Shown: positions 1 to 30,129 of the stretch, in pieces | Numbering within the stretch: the stretch's first letter is position 1 | Layout: each line of letters starts with the position of its first letter | Assembly (NCBI GenBank): GCA_030141605.1 | Contig: JAQGDQ010000012.1 | Location: forward strand, 1,322,359 to 1,386,358 | Source: Tubiluchus corallicola | Lineage: Eukaryota > Priapulida > Priapulimorpha > Priapulimorphida > Tubiluchidae | Length of the DNA stretch: 64,000 nucleotides | Reading direction: 5' to 3' | Translations under genes and position numbers: made by a program | The notes under the pieces: generated by a model | Seen by the model: only the letters and a program-made list of their open reading frames with translations | Databases searched by the model: none | What the model was told of the DNA's origin: nothing

Positions 1-530
1 GTCTGACAGTGGATGAATTGTATCGCTCACCTCTAATATCCGTTTTTGCCAACCGGAAGGGTTACAGGTTGAAGCAAGCTAGGCTTAGGTCATCTCATTC
101 AATTCGTCTCACCAAGACCTTTCATTTGGTGTACCATAAGATACTAAAATTGCAACTTGTAACTTTAACCTGTCACCTCTGGGTCAAGGTTCAACCAATA
201 TCGGTGTAACTCATACCTTTGATTTGCTTCATCAGGATCTTTCATTTGATAACATGCTACTGTTACTCAATAGTGGAAAGATACTAGTGTTCCCGACCCC
301 TCGATTTTGGTTTTGCCCCTTACCCAAAAATTATCCTATTCGCAAATGGCTCATATTCAGCCATGCACAACATGCACAACTCGACCCCCTAGCCACATAC
401 CAAAAATTGTGGTTGTAGCTTAAAATCTGTAAGAGGAAATCCAGCCTAACGAAAAAACAAGCCCAGTCCACTCCGTGACCTTTGACCCATGGTTCACGGG
501 TCATATATTAATATAATTCTCCTTACCAGG
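1..530. repeat. Dispersed-repeat-like tract
   Basis: Contains related motifs such as CTTTCATTTGGTGTACC (about 120) and CTTTCATTTGATAACATG (about 239), followed by GACCTTTGACCCATGG near 478. This looks like an old interspersed repeat with internal duplication. The open frames at 9-209 and 224-418 lack splice signals or recognisable domains. No family was recognised. Confidence 0.3.
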
Positions 531-1410
531 AAGTGTGCCCTGTGCGTGTGCGAGTTACTAAAGAAACAAAAATGCGTAAATAATAGTAATAATAAATGAA
601 AACCGTGGGTAAATCAAGAAGATTCTGTGTAAGCAGAATCTTAATTAGATTTTCTCTGTTCTCCAGGTGAATATAGCAAAATCAATTCTCCACGTGTATT
701 GAATTGGTTGTATTGAAAAGTTGAATAGGTGGAACGTTTAGCTCTTGGAAGTTTGGTTCAATGAATAAGTTTCGAATTTGTTATTCAACTTCACTTACAA
801 AATATGTAGGTTCTCTTCGATTTTGAACGTGCACAGGCTAGTCTGACAGACTAGTCCGTAAATAAGTACTAAACAAGAGGACTGAAATGGACACTATAGG
901 AAACCGAAGCATCTCAGTGATGCCCAGAATAAAGTAATGTAACAATGTATTCTGTGAAATCCATATGTAAAGGAAATGTTACAGACCGGTGCACATAGCA
1001 CAATCAGTATAGAAGCAGCTGAAATTTACAACAGTCGTGGAAGTTTACTTGGGGTGCCGTTGAGATATAGATCTACCTCTGAATGAGATCTACTTTAGGT
1101 CTCTCGTGAAACGTGCATTCAGGAAATTAAATGGCAATGGACTATAGGTTATAAAATATTATAAAAAAAACTCAAGAAATTTTTTAAAGCACAGGACGAG
1201 CTACCTACAACAGTAATACAAATATACTAATGGCCATCAAACATTGGATAGTGCATGTTTATTGACTGGATCATCATTTCATCGCTAAAAGTATGTTAGC
1301 ATCCTTTCCTTGAAAATGGAAATGTCTGTTTAGTGATTTCTGTGCGGCGGATACATATAGTCTAGTAAAAGTGACAGTATGCATTAACACCTGTTATAGA
1401 ACACTAGTAA

Positions 1411-1589
1411 TCATTTGACTTTACCTTTGCTACGTGGTTTAATGAAAGTGCTGCTGATCGCTACACAGATTCCACGATTAGGAATCCCCAATTCTCTGTC
1501 CCCAAGACTCTCTAGTTGGCAGACGTAATTGTGAGGACACTCGAGGACAGCGTCATCTCCTGCCATCTTCATGGTGCTGCATGGTTCAG
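1411..1589 (-). CDS. WFDC1: WFDC1-like exon 5: C-terminal cysteine module
   Basis: Starts after TTTTCAG with EPCSTMKMAGDD and contains CPHNYVC, LGDRELGIPNRGICV and a basic tail; TGA stop at 1411-1413. A minus-strand AATAAA at 1258-1263 lies about 150 nt past the stop, which supports termination here. An alternative donor AAAG|GTAAAG at 1419-1424 would replace the last few residues with a further exon. Confidence 0.8.
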
Positions 1590-2206
1590 CTGAAAAGTAT
1601 CTAGAGCTTCGCATCAAACTCCTCATTAACATAAACTCTGTGCAAAAATATGACCGCGTACACACTAATTTTCATTTAATTTTCAATGTTTATTAATTAC
1701 AACTAATTAATTAATAGCATTTGTCTAACAATTATGCTAAGACAGCTGATATAAGTTTATAATTAGAATACTGAGAAAGTCAAATTATCGGATTTGATGA
1801 GCTATGTAGACTTACCTGGCTGAGGTTCTTCGGGACCATCGATAAGCCAAGATCTACCTATAAAAGAAATTTAAAACTGATTAAAATTAAAGATATCCAA
1901 AAATTTTGTTTTTGAAAATTTAGTTTCGATATTTTGAATTCATTACAGTAAACAGAAATAAGAAGCTTACCATCTTGAGTTTTTCGTTGAGGCTCTGTGA
2001 TCCAGTCCAAAACTAAAAAGATACATAGGGCTATGTAATACGATGAAAAAATAGTATTGTTTGTTAAAGAAGGATGTAAAAATATTGCTACGATATAAGA
2101 TAACTATTTCTGCTTCTAACTAGCGCAAATAGATGTGTAACAGCATGTTAAATGTTTTTAACAATTGACGTCAAACGTATTGGTCTATCGCTTCGACCAC
2201 AAATTT

Positions 2207-2238
<32 letters not shown>

Positions 2239-5200
2239 TATTTTAACACGAAATTAACACTTCAAGTAGCCAAAAATGACTTTTCAATTTAAACAGAATG
2301 TAAGGACGAAGTTTCAAAGCTATACAAAATACAGAGACATAAGTATAAAAAAGAAACTAAGCTAGTCAGCCTTGCTTTAAAATAAACGAGCAACAAAATT
2401 ATTAAGTCTCTCTTGCCTTTAAACACACAATATCAAGCCTGCGATATATTTTTCTATATTAATTGATCATGTGCTCATCTGCAATATTTATTAAGTTTTT
2501 GTATTTTTCCGTTTGTTAGGCTACGGAAATGGAATAAATTCGACTGTTCCATTCCATGGACGACCCTTATATTGAATGCCATGAGTCAAATAAGTCACAA
2601 TGGTATCTTTTAAACTTGATTATAACCAGAAAAATAGCATAAAGTTAGCTAATACCACATTTATGTATAATATAAGTTTTGACCACATTTGAATTAATTT
2701 TGACTGTGCAGATCTCACTGAGGTTTACTAAAACTGGCCAGAAAAGAAAACATTTTATTTTGTCCTTATTTAAAGTTAATCAAATAGTTGTTTTTATCTA
2801 ACTTGCAAAGTCGTAAACTAAAATAAACTGCGTATTTTCTTGATTGCAAAATGGTTTAATCAGCAACTCGTAGACGCAAGTGTTGTGCATTTCTTCCCAT
2901 AAACGAAACTAGACTATACATTTCCACTAATTCACTTGCAATTTCAAGTGACAATATTAAAATCTAGAGCCAGGCCAATTTTTCTCCCGCTAACTAATGA
3001 AAAGTTGAGCATTATTCATAACAGTTCAGACGGAGCTGTAGCTAAATGTCACGAACGTACCTGCTGCAGGGGTGTGTGAAATAACTTGCACGTTGATTGG
3101 GCAGTCAACGAAAATGATTGACATTATGTTAGACGGCAATTCTGGCTGTAATTAAAAGGACTGCAAACACACTCACCTGCGGGAGGAGAAATGGACTCCT
3201 GGCAGGTCAGGACGCAGCCGTTGTCACAACACTTTTGTCCTTCTTTGCATTCGCTGTCAGTCAAACATTTGGGGAGATCACAAGAAGCTTTCTGCACTAT
3301 CTGAGGAGGAAATGGACACATGTGTCCTGGCAACGCGGCCTCTTCCTCATCTTGCTAAAAGATAGGCGATGTTGAATAATTAGTGATAATATGTAATGTA
3401 ATGCGGTAATAATGATTAAACGCACGCTATCGTGTAGCTGTTAGTCGCCCATGGCAAGCATCTAATATTTAAGGTAAAACACTGCCTTTTTATTTGGTCA
3501 AGCAAAGTTCCTACTTCCAGATGCCGCTAAAAGAGTGAATAAATGAATTACCTGAATTAAGAGGACCCCCGGTTGAGCACAAAACCCCTTTGTGGAACGG
3601 CACTTGCCTTTCGATCGTTAGCGCACCTGTACAGTACCAACTCTAGTAGTTTGGTTGCATATTAATCGGAAAAATACATTTTCACTCAGCCGTGTCAAAT
3701 GGGGGAGCCAAATGGAGTCAAGAGGAACTAAATTTGTTGACATATGCCAAGCTAAAGTCATTCAGTTGAAATTACTCGTGCATGTTATCTTGATTTTCAG
3801 TGTGATGAAAAAGCTGTTTAAAATTTGTCTGTAATTTGAGTGGGCCAGCAGCTTAAACCAAGATTCATATTGAACAATTAATAAAGACCAAGGGCGCTGG
3901 TATTTAAAGAAAAAACGTACAGCCTACATATGTTCACAGCAAGACCATAATTATATGATATCCTGTTGTTCAAATTAGTTTTTCAGCGTAGTAACAACTA
4001 GAAATTCTATGTAAATAAAACATTGCTTAGCGATTTGTCCGTGAACGGTGAACATGCCCCAGGTACAGTTTGCTTTCCATTAAGGTGAACAACATTCGAA
4101 AGAAAAAACCGTATCAAGGACAAGATGACAGATCTGAAAATAGTGGCTGGCTTAAATTTGCTGAGCGAAGTCGGGAATCCATTAAAAACTTCGAAAAACT
4201 CTACGTGTTAGAACTACGCGTTAAATGTTTTTCTTCTCTTCAATTAAAGTCAGACATGTTTTGCTTTCAGTGCATGCCCTGTGCCAACACGGGGATTTTT
4301 TATTTTCATAAGTGTCTTAATTATGTCTCTCGAGGGTAACCACGTGGCAAGGTTTTATTGACTTGAGCAAGAATCTAGGTCCAACTTCTGTTATGTCGAA
4401 ACGCCTTGTTTTTGCATTTAACTGAGAACTACTGCTTACTAACGCGGAATGTTAGTATAAAGAATGCTTAAGAATATACAGGAAAGAGAAAATTAGTGGA
4501 AACGGGCAACAGGTGGTTTAGAAGATCGTATTATAAACACGGAGGCGTATACCATAAATATACCATAAATATAAAATGCACGTACATAGTAATCCGGAAA
4601 TTTGATAACCGAAGAAACCACGAGCTATTTAGAAATAAAGTTTTCATTAAACTACATGCAAATTCCTGTTCGAGAAAATCTTCACTGTTTATTATTTTAT
4701 AAAAAGCGAAACAAAATCGTTAATTAGTTTTGAGGTGTCGCATATTAGCAATTTGTGGATTCACGCTCTTAATAACTTGAGATGAGCGGTAGGTTCTGGT
4801 TTTTGTGACCGTGACTGGTAATTATTTTGTTGACTACCACTACGTCAAGTAATATTTTATTTTGCGATGACTAGTAGACAAGTGCTCAGCTTAACGTCCC
4901 TTTCAGTAAAGCTTTCCTAGGAAAGACACTTTTGTTCTTTTGGTTCACTACCGACGGCCTTGTGACTTGTTTTTTCAACCCTTTTTCTTATTCCTATTCC
5001 TTTTTATAACAATGTAATTACATGTCGCTAGTTATGTCTGTTAAATGTTTTCAGTCAACTTTGATGACGATTTCAACTGCAATTCAGTTTGATTTAACAC
5101 ATTCACGTCTTAGGCGCCATATCTCATTCTATTAGTTCTTCATTTTTGCCAAACCAACATTAAAGATAAAACAAAGGCCTAGCAAAACTCTTTTGTCATT

Positions 5201-5650
5201 CATTGTTCCAAATAGTTATTCTAGTCTAACCACCCTAGATAGAAATGCATTTCTTGTGAAAATAAAGGAATGGGTTAATGTAATTATAATATATAAGAAA
5301 AACTGATATATTAAAGTTACTAAGAACATCAGTATGAGACAGTTATTGAAGGTTTTGCTAATTCTTCATTCTTTAAGTAATTCTTAATTGATTTGTATAA
5401 TTTATAGTGATTATTGTTTTGTACATATGTATTTAAAATATTATTTATCATCTGTATAAACTTACTGTAATGAATATGCATTGAAATGCGCTGCGGAACA
5501 GCCACAGTTACTTACCAACCAAATTTCATTGTTGCTTTTCACTTGGCGTTTCCGTCGAGTCTCCAACCGTCTTGAAAAATGAGGATGAGAAATGCATATC
5601 GTAAAACACGTCCCCAACCACAGCGTAAACCAACTTTTTAGTAAACACAT
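1411..5650 (-). CDS. WFDC1: WFDC1-like secreted WAP-domain protein (five coding exons)
   Basis: Joined exons, in transcript order 5650-5516, 3354-3177, 2012-1971, 1857-1816 and 1589-1411, give about 191 residues; human WFDC1 is about 220. Residues 1-21 look like a signal peptide (MCLLKSWFTLWLGTCFTICI), followed by a dibasic RRKR at 32-35 that could be a furin site. Residues 58-96 carry the eight cysteines of one WAP four-disulfide core. Next come the WFDC1-specific linker motifs VLDW, SWLIDGPEE and, at the C terminus, CxxxYxC..GD..LGIPNRGICV. That order and the IPNRG motif distinguish WFDC1 from other WAP proteins. Splice phases agree at all four junctions. WFDC1/ps20 is known as a secreted growth-inhibitory extracellular protein in vertebrates; the role here is inferred from homology only. 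The C terminus is uncertain: a donor at 1419-1424 could lead to a further exon, as in vertebrates, whose tail motif I could not find. Confidence 0.85.
1816..1857 (-). CDS. WFDC1: WFDC1-like exon 4 (42-nt microexon)
   Basis: 42 nt flanked by TTATAG and GTAAGT. Encodes RSWLIDGPEEPQP, equivalent to the NGWLLDGPEEV segment of vertebrate WFDC1. Same size and phase as exon 3, only 113 nt away. Confidence 0.85.
1971..2012 (-). CDS. WFDC1: WFDC1-like exon 3 (42-nt microexon)
   Basis: 42 nt flanked by TTTTAG and GTAAGC. Encodes VLDWITEPQRKTQDG across the junctions, matching the VLDW start of the WFDC1 linker. Its length is a multiple of three, so skipping it would keep the frame. Confidence 0.8.
2208..2237. 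repeat. (CAG)10 microsatellite in WFDC1-like intron 2
   Basis: Ten perfect CAG units on the plus strand, reading CTG in the sense of the gene. It lies in the 1.16-kb intron between exons 2 and 3, so it is intronic. Confidence 0.95.
3177..3354 (-). CDS. WFDC1: WFDC1-like exon 2: WAP four-disulfide core
   Basis: 178 nt between TTTTAG and GTGAGT. Encodes an acidic lead (QDEEEA), then the whole WAP core from CPFPPQ to VLTCQESISPP. The eight cysteines, including the adjacent CC pair and the DSEC/CCDNGC motifs, fit the family. Ends in phase 1. Confidence 0.9.
3355..5515 (-). other. WFDC1-like intron 1 (no gene seen)
   Basis: About 2.2 kb of AT-rich intron separating the leader exon from the WAP exon. 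The plus-strand open frames at 4070-4339 and 4496-4702 have no recognisable domain and are probably chance. A short direct duplication (ACCATAAATAT twice) lies near 4550-4573. Confidence 0.7.
5516..5650 (-). CDS. WFDC1: WFDC1-like exon 1: start codon and signal peptide
   Basis: 45 complete codons. The ATG at 5650-5648 is preceded in frame by a TGA two codons upstream, so it is the first possible start. The exon ends TTG|GTAAGT (donor complement at 5510-5515). It encodes a hydrophobic leader, a basic RRLETRRKR stretch and NEIWL, and joins in phase 0 to exon 2. Confidence 0.75.
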
Positions 5651-6271
5651 GAGTCACTGGCTGCCTTAAATTTCGCTTAAATTACGTACAAAAATTACCG
5701 GATTTAAGTTTTACTATTTCGTGTCACTTCATTTTCGTTATCGTGTCTATAGTTCTGAAAGATAACCATAGAAGTTTAGTTCTATCATTATAGCTACACC
5801 TTCTCGTAAATGCGTTTCACAAATCCTTCTTGCATCTCACACACACGCAACACGACACGGTCTATACAAGAACACGCATACGCCACACCATTATTTATGA
5901 ATGTGCCGTAAAAAGCAAAAACTGTGTCAGCTGAAGGGCTCTGATGTTGATGTTATTGCCTTATGTTCGCAGCTGAGGAATAAGAAAAAATGTTCGTGGA
6001 AAATTTGTTTATATATAAAGCAAAACACAAGCCCAGGAAATTGACGCCGTGCACCATTAAATTTTCCGGCATGTTTGAATTTCCTTTTTTGTGTACGGTT
6101 ACAAGACGGCAACGGCTATTTTGTACAAAAAATCGCTGTTATTTCAAAAAAAGCAATGTCAAAATTTCCTGTTTGCCTATTCAGCAGTTGTCGTTGTGGT
6201 CGTTTTTACTGTTATTGTTTTTGCAGAACTTAGTTTCACTAAACACTCACAGTCTCATGAAATAAAAATGA

Positions 6272-6273
<2 letters not shown>

Positions 6274-6305
<32 letters not shown>

Positions 6306-6432
6306 GATGATGATGATGATGATGATGATGCATGAGGATGATAGAGACGATGACGATCATGATAGCGACCACGATAACGATAATGATAACTATAATGATT
6401 ATAATAATGATAATGATAACGATAACGATAAT
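6274..6432. repeat. Compound trinucleotide tract (TTG)n-(ATG)n-(GATAAC/T)n
   Basis: Eleven TTG units run into ATG units, then imperfect GATAACGATAATG-type hexamers to about 6432. The open frames through it are low-complexity translations. Confidence 0.9.
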
Positions 6433-7650
6433 AACGGTTATCGCCGTTTTGCATACAAGATTATAACCTTAATTTTTCGATCTTTTTTGTGTTTGTTACT
6501 TGATTTATTTTTATTTGTTTGACAGCAATTGAAAATTTAGTTTGTGAAATTTGCATTTTGTCAGCGTAGTCGAGCACATGTTTTGTGTCATTGTTTTATT
6601 AAACTATTTAGAGCTTCAGACATACGTTAAGTGAGGCATCATTATGGTTTTGAATATCAGTAATTAGGTATTGCTGTTTAGTTGCATAGCTTTAGTTTGA
6701 GATACGTTTTTCAATGTTTAGGAGTGTAATTTATGACTAAAATGTAAAATAAATCACAGTACTAAATTTTGTGAAAATCATTTTTCTTATAAAATTTTGA
6801 ACCATTTCGTGTGTAATTAAAAGCATTAGTATTGAGTATGAGTATGAGTATGAAGTAATTAGAAATTCCTATTTCTTTTTTTGTATAATTTATTGAGTCT
6901 GCAAACATATTGAGAATTATAAAAGCAGGATTCTTGAAAACGCAGTGTGGTCCGCAGCAGTAAATGTTGTTAGATTCGCATTGTAGATAAAATGACCTTG
7001 TGATGACCCTGATCTTGTATTTCCTCTAGGGGAATCAAAGAGGGGCATGCTGCGTTAGTTTTACATCTCATAACAGAAGGGAGCTAGTATGATAGTCACT
7101 AAATGTATGGATGCAGATCGGCCTAAGGCTGATGTTAAAAATACGGGGGACTATGGCCTATTTGCACTCTATACACTCATGGATCTGAAGAAAAAGAAAG
7201 ATCAAATGGCAGGCAATAAAATAATTAATCAAGCAATTTAATCATGAACAAATTCCAAAGTGATTCGATTTAAGCAAAAGTTCAGTAGTAACAAAGATAT
7301 AGCAATACTAACAAAGCTTGGGGTTAGTAGGGTATATACACGTTTGCACGAAGTTCATGTCTGCCCACTATGTACCTAGGTTTTTTGGAACACCTTTCCT
7401 TTAAAGCGAACAGTTTGTAGAACGGTAGCAATACGTCGTAATATAACTTCTGCGTCTGAATACAGTTGTGATTCCAAACTTCGTCAGAGAAAATACCAAT
7501 TAGTCTTTACCCAGCAAGTAGCATCGGAGAACATTAGGCTAGTATACGTGATGTTTACGTTATCAGTGCGACGTTAGTTACGATCGTAACAAAAGCGAAA
7601 AGTACCTGTTACCACCCTGGATGTGGTTCTGTAGTAGGCCGATCCATTTG

Positions 7651-7815
7651 TCAGTCAGTGGGTAACTCCACTATTGCAGACTGCAAGCCAGCATCTCTGG
7701 GCAACTCTGGTTGACGACCACAGGTTACAACAACTAGGCTCTCAGTATCACCATGTACATTACACACCATATCTTGTGTGAAACTTTCTAGTACGGCATT
7801 TCTCTTCAAAAACAT
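7651..7815 (-). CDS. Unrecognised small open frame, 54 codons
   Basis: ATG at 7815-7813 and TGA at 7653-7651. It has balanced composition (LVVVTCGRQPELPRDAG is part of it), unlike the surrounding AT-rich sequence, so it may be a fragment of a coding sequence or transposon. There is no convincing splice acceptor and no recognised domain. Confidence 0.2.
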   Translation of the reverse strand: MFLKRNAVLESFTQDMVCNVHGDTESLVVVTCGRQPELPRDAGLQSAIVELPTD

Positions 7816-7830
7816 ATAACTTCACAGAGA

Positions 7831-7912
7831 CGAGTAAACGACCTGTCTCGTTCTGTGTCAAGTTGCCGTCTCGAGTAAACGACCTGTCTCGTTCTGTGTC
7901 AAGTTGCCGTCT
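7831..7912. repeat. 41-bp perfect tandem duplication
   Basis: The unit starting CGAGTAAACGACCTGTCTCG occurs at 7831-7871 and again at 7872-7912 with no differences seen. This implies a recent duplication. Confidence 0.9.
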
Positions 7913-9460
7913 ATATCTAAACAGTGTTAAACGAAGTTCGTCGAGAAGCCACTCGCTTAAACAGCTATAATTTTATTCACCTTTGCACTATCCTTAACCT
8001 TGACTTAGCCACTGCATTACAGCCGCGATAGGGCAGACAAGAGTGGGTCAGACGGAATTCCAAAGGGGGTTTGTTAGTAGGTGCCTACATCCTAACAAAA
8101 TATCAATAATTAATAATACAATTAACTATCACTGCCAGTAGCTAAATATCATACATATCAATTAATTAAATATACAGTATGAATAGGGCTTAATGTTGCA
8201 TAAGCATAATGTGAGAACTATTAAATGTAGGGCGGAACATGACAGACCTCCCGGAGTGTAATACATGGTGGTTATAAAGGCAACTGCAGTCTATAGAGCT
8301 AATAGGTTCTACTAGAGCAGAGTGGACTCTATTCCAAACATTCAAAGTTAATATGGTGTAAATTGGCTGGTCGTTTTTACAACCGATTTTTGTTGGAATT
8401 ATACCAGTCTTTCAATAGACCAAGGTTATTTGTTACTGTGAATGCGGAACTTTTTTGTACTTTAAGTTGCAAAACATGTAGTATGTTTGCGGTATTTCTT
8501 GATGTGTAGTTTAGGACGAACAATATTTATTAGATTAAATTTACTTTAATTTAATATTCACGTAAATATTTTTGGTGAAAATACATGGTTATTGTAATTG
8601 CCACTGTACATCAGAAATTACGAACGTCTATAACAATAATGGTTTAATTTAAATTTCTTTAAATTAAGCATGACTGGCTTGTATGCCCATGCACAGCCTG
8701 ACTTTGATCACTAGGATGCATGTTTAATCACAGTGTTACGCTCACAGAACCGTATTTATTTACAAGCTTAGTTTCCTGCCTGAAGTTTAATTGCTCTCAA
8801 GTTACGAAGCCTGTAATCGTGTGATATTGGCTTTTGCAATTGACGCTAGATAGCGCCACGTACTATATTTCTTGCTGCAATCTCACGAAGAATTTCGTAT
8901 TACCCCTTTACTGTTATCTCTCTCTCTCGACTTCATTATACATGTACTTTATTTTTTCATTTGCACAGAAATCGCACATGATATCCCCTGTTCCCTTGCA
9001 CTGTGAAACGACTTTAATTTTTCTACATAATAGCACAAAGGTTTTGGTGCTTCGTTGATTAATTACAATGATTGCATTTGCATAAGTTTTAGAGTTCTCT
9101 GTTGAAACAATTAAAAAAGTTTTTCAAATATAGACAACTGATTTTGAAAAATTTAATGACTAAAAACCTGTTCGTTTGAACTAATGTTTATCCAACAAAA
9201 AATGACAAAACGCAGCTTTAATGTTAGCCTTTCAGAGTCAGCAGATGTTGTGACCTTGATAAGAAGTGTAAAACTTAGTTGTTAATGCTTAAACATTTAA
9301 AAATCGTCATTTAATTTTAATGTATGCTGCCCTAATGAGAATTTTTTACCGAGCAATTTTACTTGTTAAAAATTATTTTAATGTACTAACCTTGCATTGA
9401 CCATCATAGAAATATTGTATTATATGCAATCTTGACATGTATTCATGTAAGAAATAAATT

Positions 9461-9466
9461 TTTATT
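9461..9466 (-). promoter_or_regulatory. Candidate polyadenylation signal of the EXTL2-like gene
   Basis: Plus-strand TTTATT, read as AATAAA on the gene strand, about 196 nt past the stop codon at 9662. The motif is common in AT-rich DNA, so its position is the only support. Confidence 0.35.
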
Positions 9467-9661
9467 GTATTCTAAAGGCAAATCCACTGCTCATTTCAGT
9501 TTAACCAAGTGATACTGTTATCCAGAATGTAAGCTTCTGTCAGACCATGGCCACGATAAGTAATCATTATTGTAAAAATGTTGATTTGCTATTACTAGAT
9601 TTGTTATTAGTTAGTTATGATAGTAACTAAATTAAAGGTATGCTAACAATGGTAGTATTAT

Positions 9662-28868
<19,207 letters not shown>

Positions 28869-30129
28869 TTTGCAGATTTCATCGTCCGTAAAACAGAATT
28901 TGAACGTACTCACTTGCTATTTCGTTTAGCAATAGACTTAATTCTTCCTTCATAGCTAAGGGTACTGCGTGTAACAAGTTAATAACGCGAATGATGGCAA
29001 TAAATCAAATTTTGCTGCACGACTAGACTGGTTTTCACGAATCAGTATGCTTGTAAATGACACCAAAGACGTTTCACTTGATTATTTTAATGACGGTTAA
29101 CACTACGAAAGAAAAGACAACGCAGCAATCAAAATTCTGAGGTTTCTAAGGATTCACACCTTTTCGCTGCAATATTATAGAAAGGATTTTTTTCGCTGCC
29201 ATTTCCTGCTCTTCGCAATGAGAGCAATGTTTAACTAAAGAATTATTTGCACGGATAGACAAACCTGTGGTTTTCAGGCACCTATGCTAACTTTTAGGTG
29301 TTAAAGTGTGCACTGATGCAAAACGTAAGCAACTGCACTATGCATAATAAATGAAATTGCAGAAAAAGAAGATTAAACAATGACTAAAGTGCTGGTATAT
29401 AAAGTCGGACAATGGCGATTCTAAGTACGTACACCTTCTATCACAATTTTTGTGAATTCTCAAATGAATGTCAACTCTCCCATTTAATTATATTTCAATA
29501 AATACAATACGCCATGAAAAGTGAGGCTTGTGTTATGAAGTTATAAATGTAAGTGTTTTTAAGATCTTTATAGAATAAAACAACTTATAATAAAAAAGAT
29601 AAGAATAGAAATTGAGTTATAAATATTACAATATTACGTATGGACTTATCAGTGCTAATGACACAGTAGTTTGATTTCCAACTTCAGATGGTAGAGGGAT
29701 ACTGAGTAAGTAGTCTAGTAACAAATTTCGTCATCGAATTACAAAAACATCTCTTTTTTAACTTTAGTCATTTTGTAGAATTTTAACAATTTTCATAGTT
29801 CTTTGTGTTTTATATTATACTTTTCATATACCTGTAAGACAGCGTGCAGAGGATTTACTGAAGATTGCTTATTGTTCTCAAAATACTGGCAGAATTGACA
29901 ATGCTCTTGATTTCTCCTAGACGCAAAATAAATACAATAATTAAGCTGGATGGACTGTGCACAGGCGCACTGCCGTCAGTCTGATGCATTATATTTCTTC
30001 CAGGCATGCAGTTATAAAATAAAATTATTATTAATGATATAATTTTCATTTTGTTATAGTTTTTTTTAGTTTGATCTTACGCTGATCAAATTGCAGTCGT
30101 TATGATATCACAAACACAATTGCAGTTAC
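28869..30129. other. Intergenic region between EXTL2-like and PERCC1-like genes
   Basis: About 1.26 kb that must include the EXTL2-like promoter or 5' UTR and the PERCC1-like 3' UTR. No TATA box, CpG-rich block or clear terminator was recognised. Confidence 0.5.

Larger units (their letters stand above)
5651..9661. other. Intergenic region between WFDC1-like and EXTL2-like genes
   Basis: About 4 kb that should hold the WFDC1-like promoter (near 5651 upward) and the 3' end of the EXTL2-like gene (near 9661 downward). It contains a trinucleotide tract at 6274-6432, a 41-bp tandem duplication at 7831-7912 and a 54-codon open frame at 7651-7815. No TATA box or other promoter element could be assigned with confidence. 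Confidence 0.6.
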
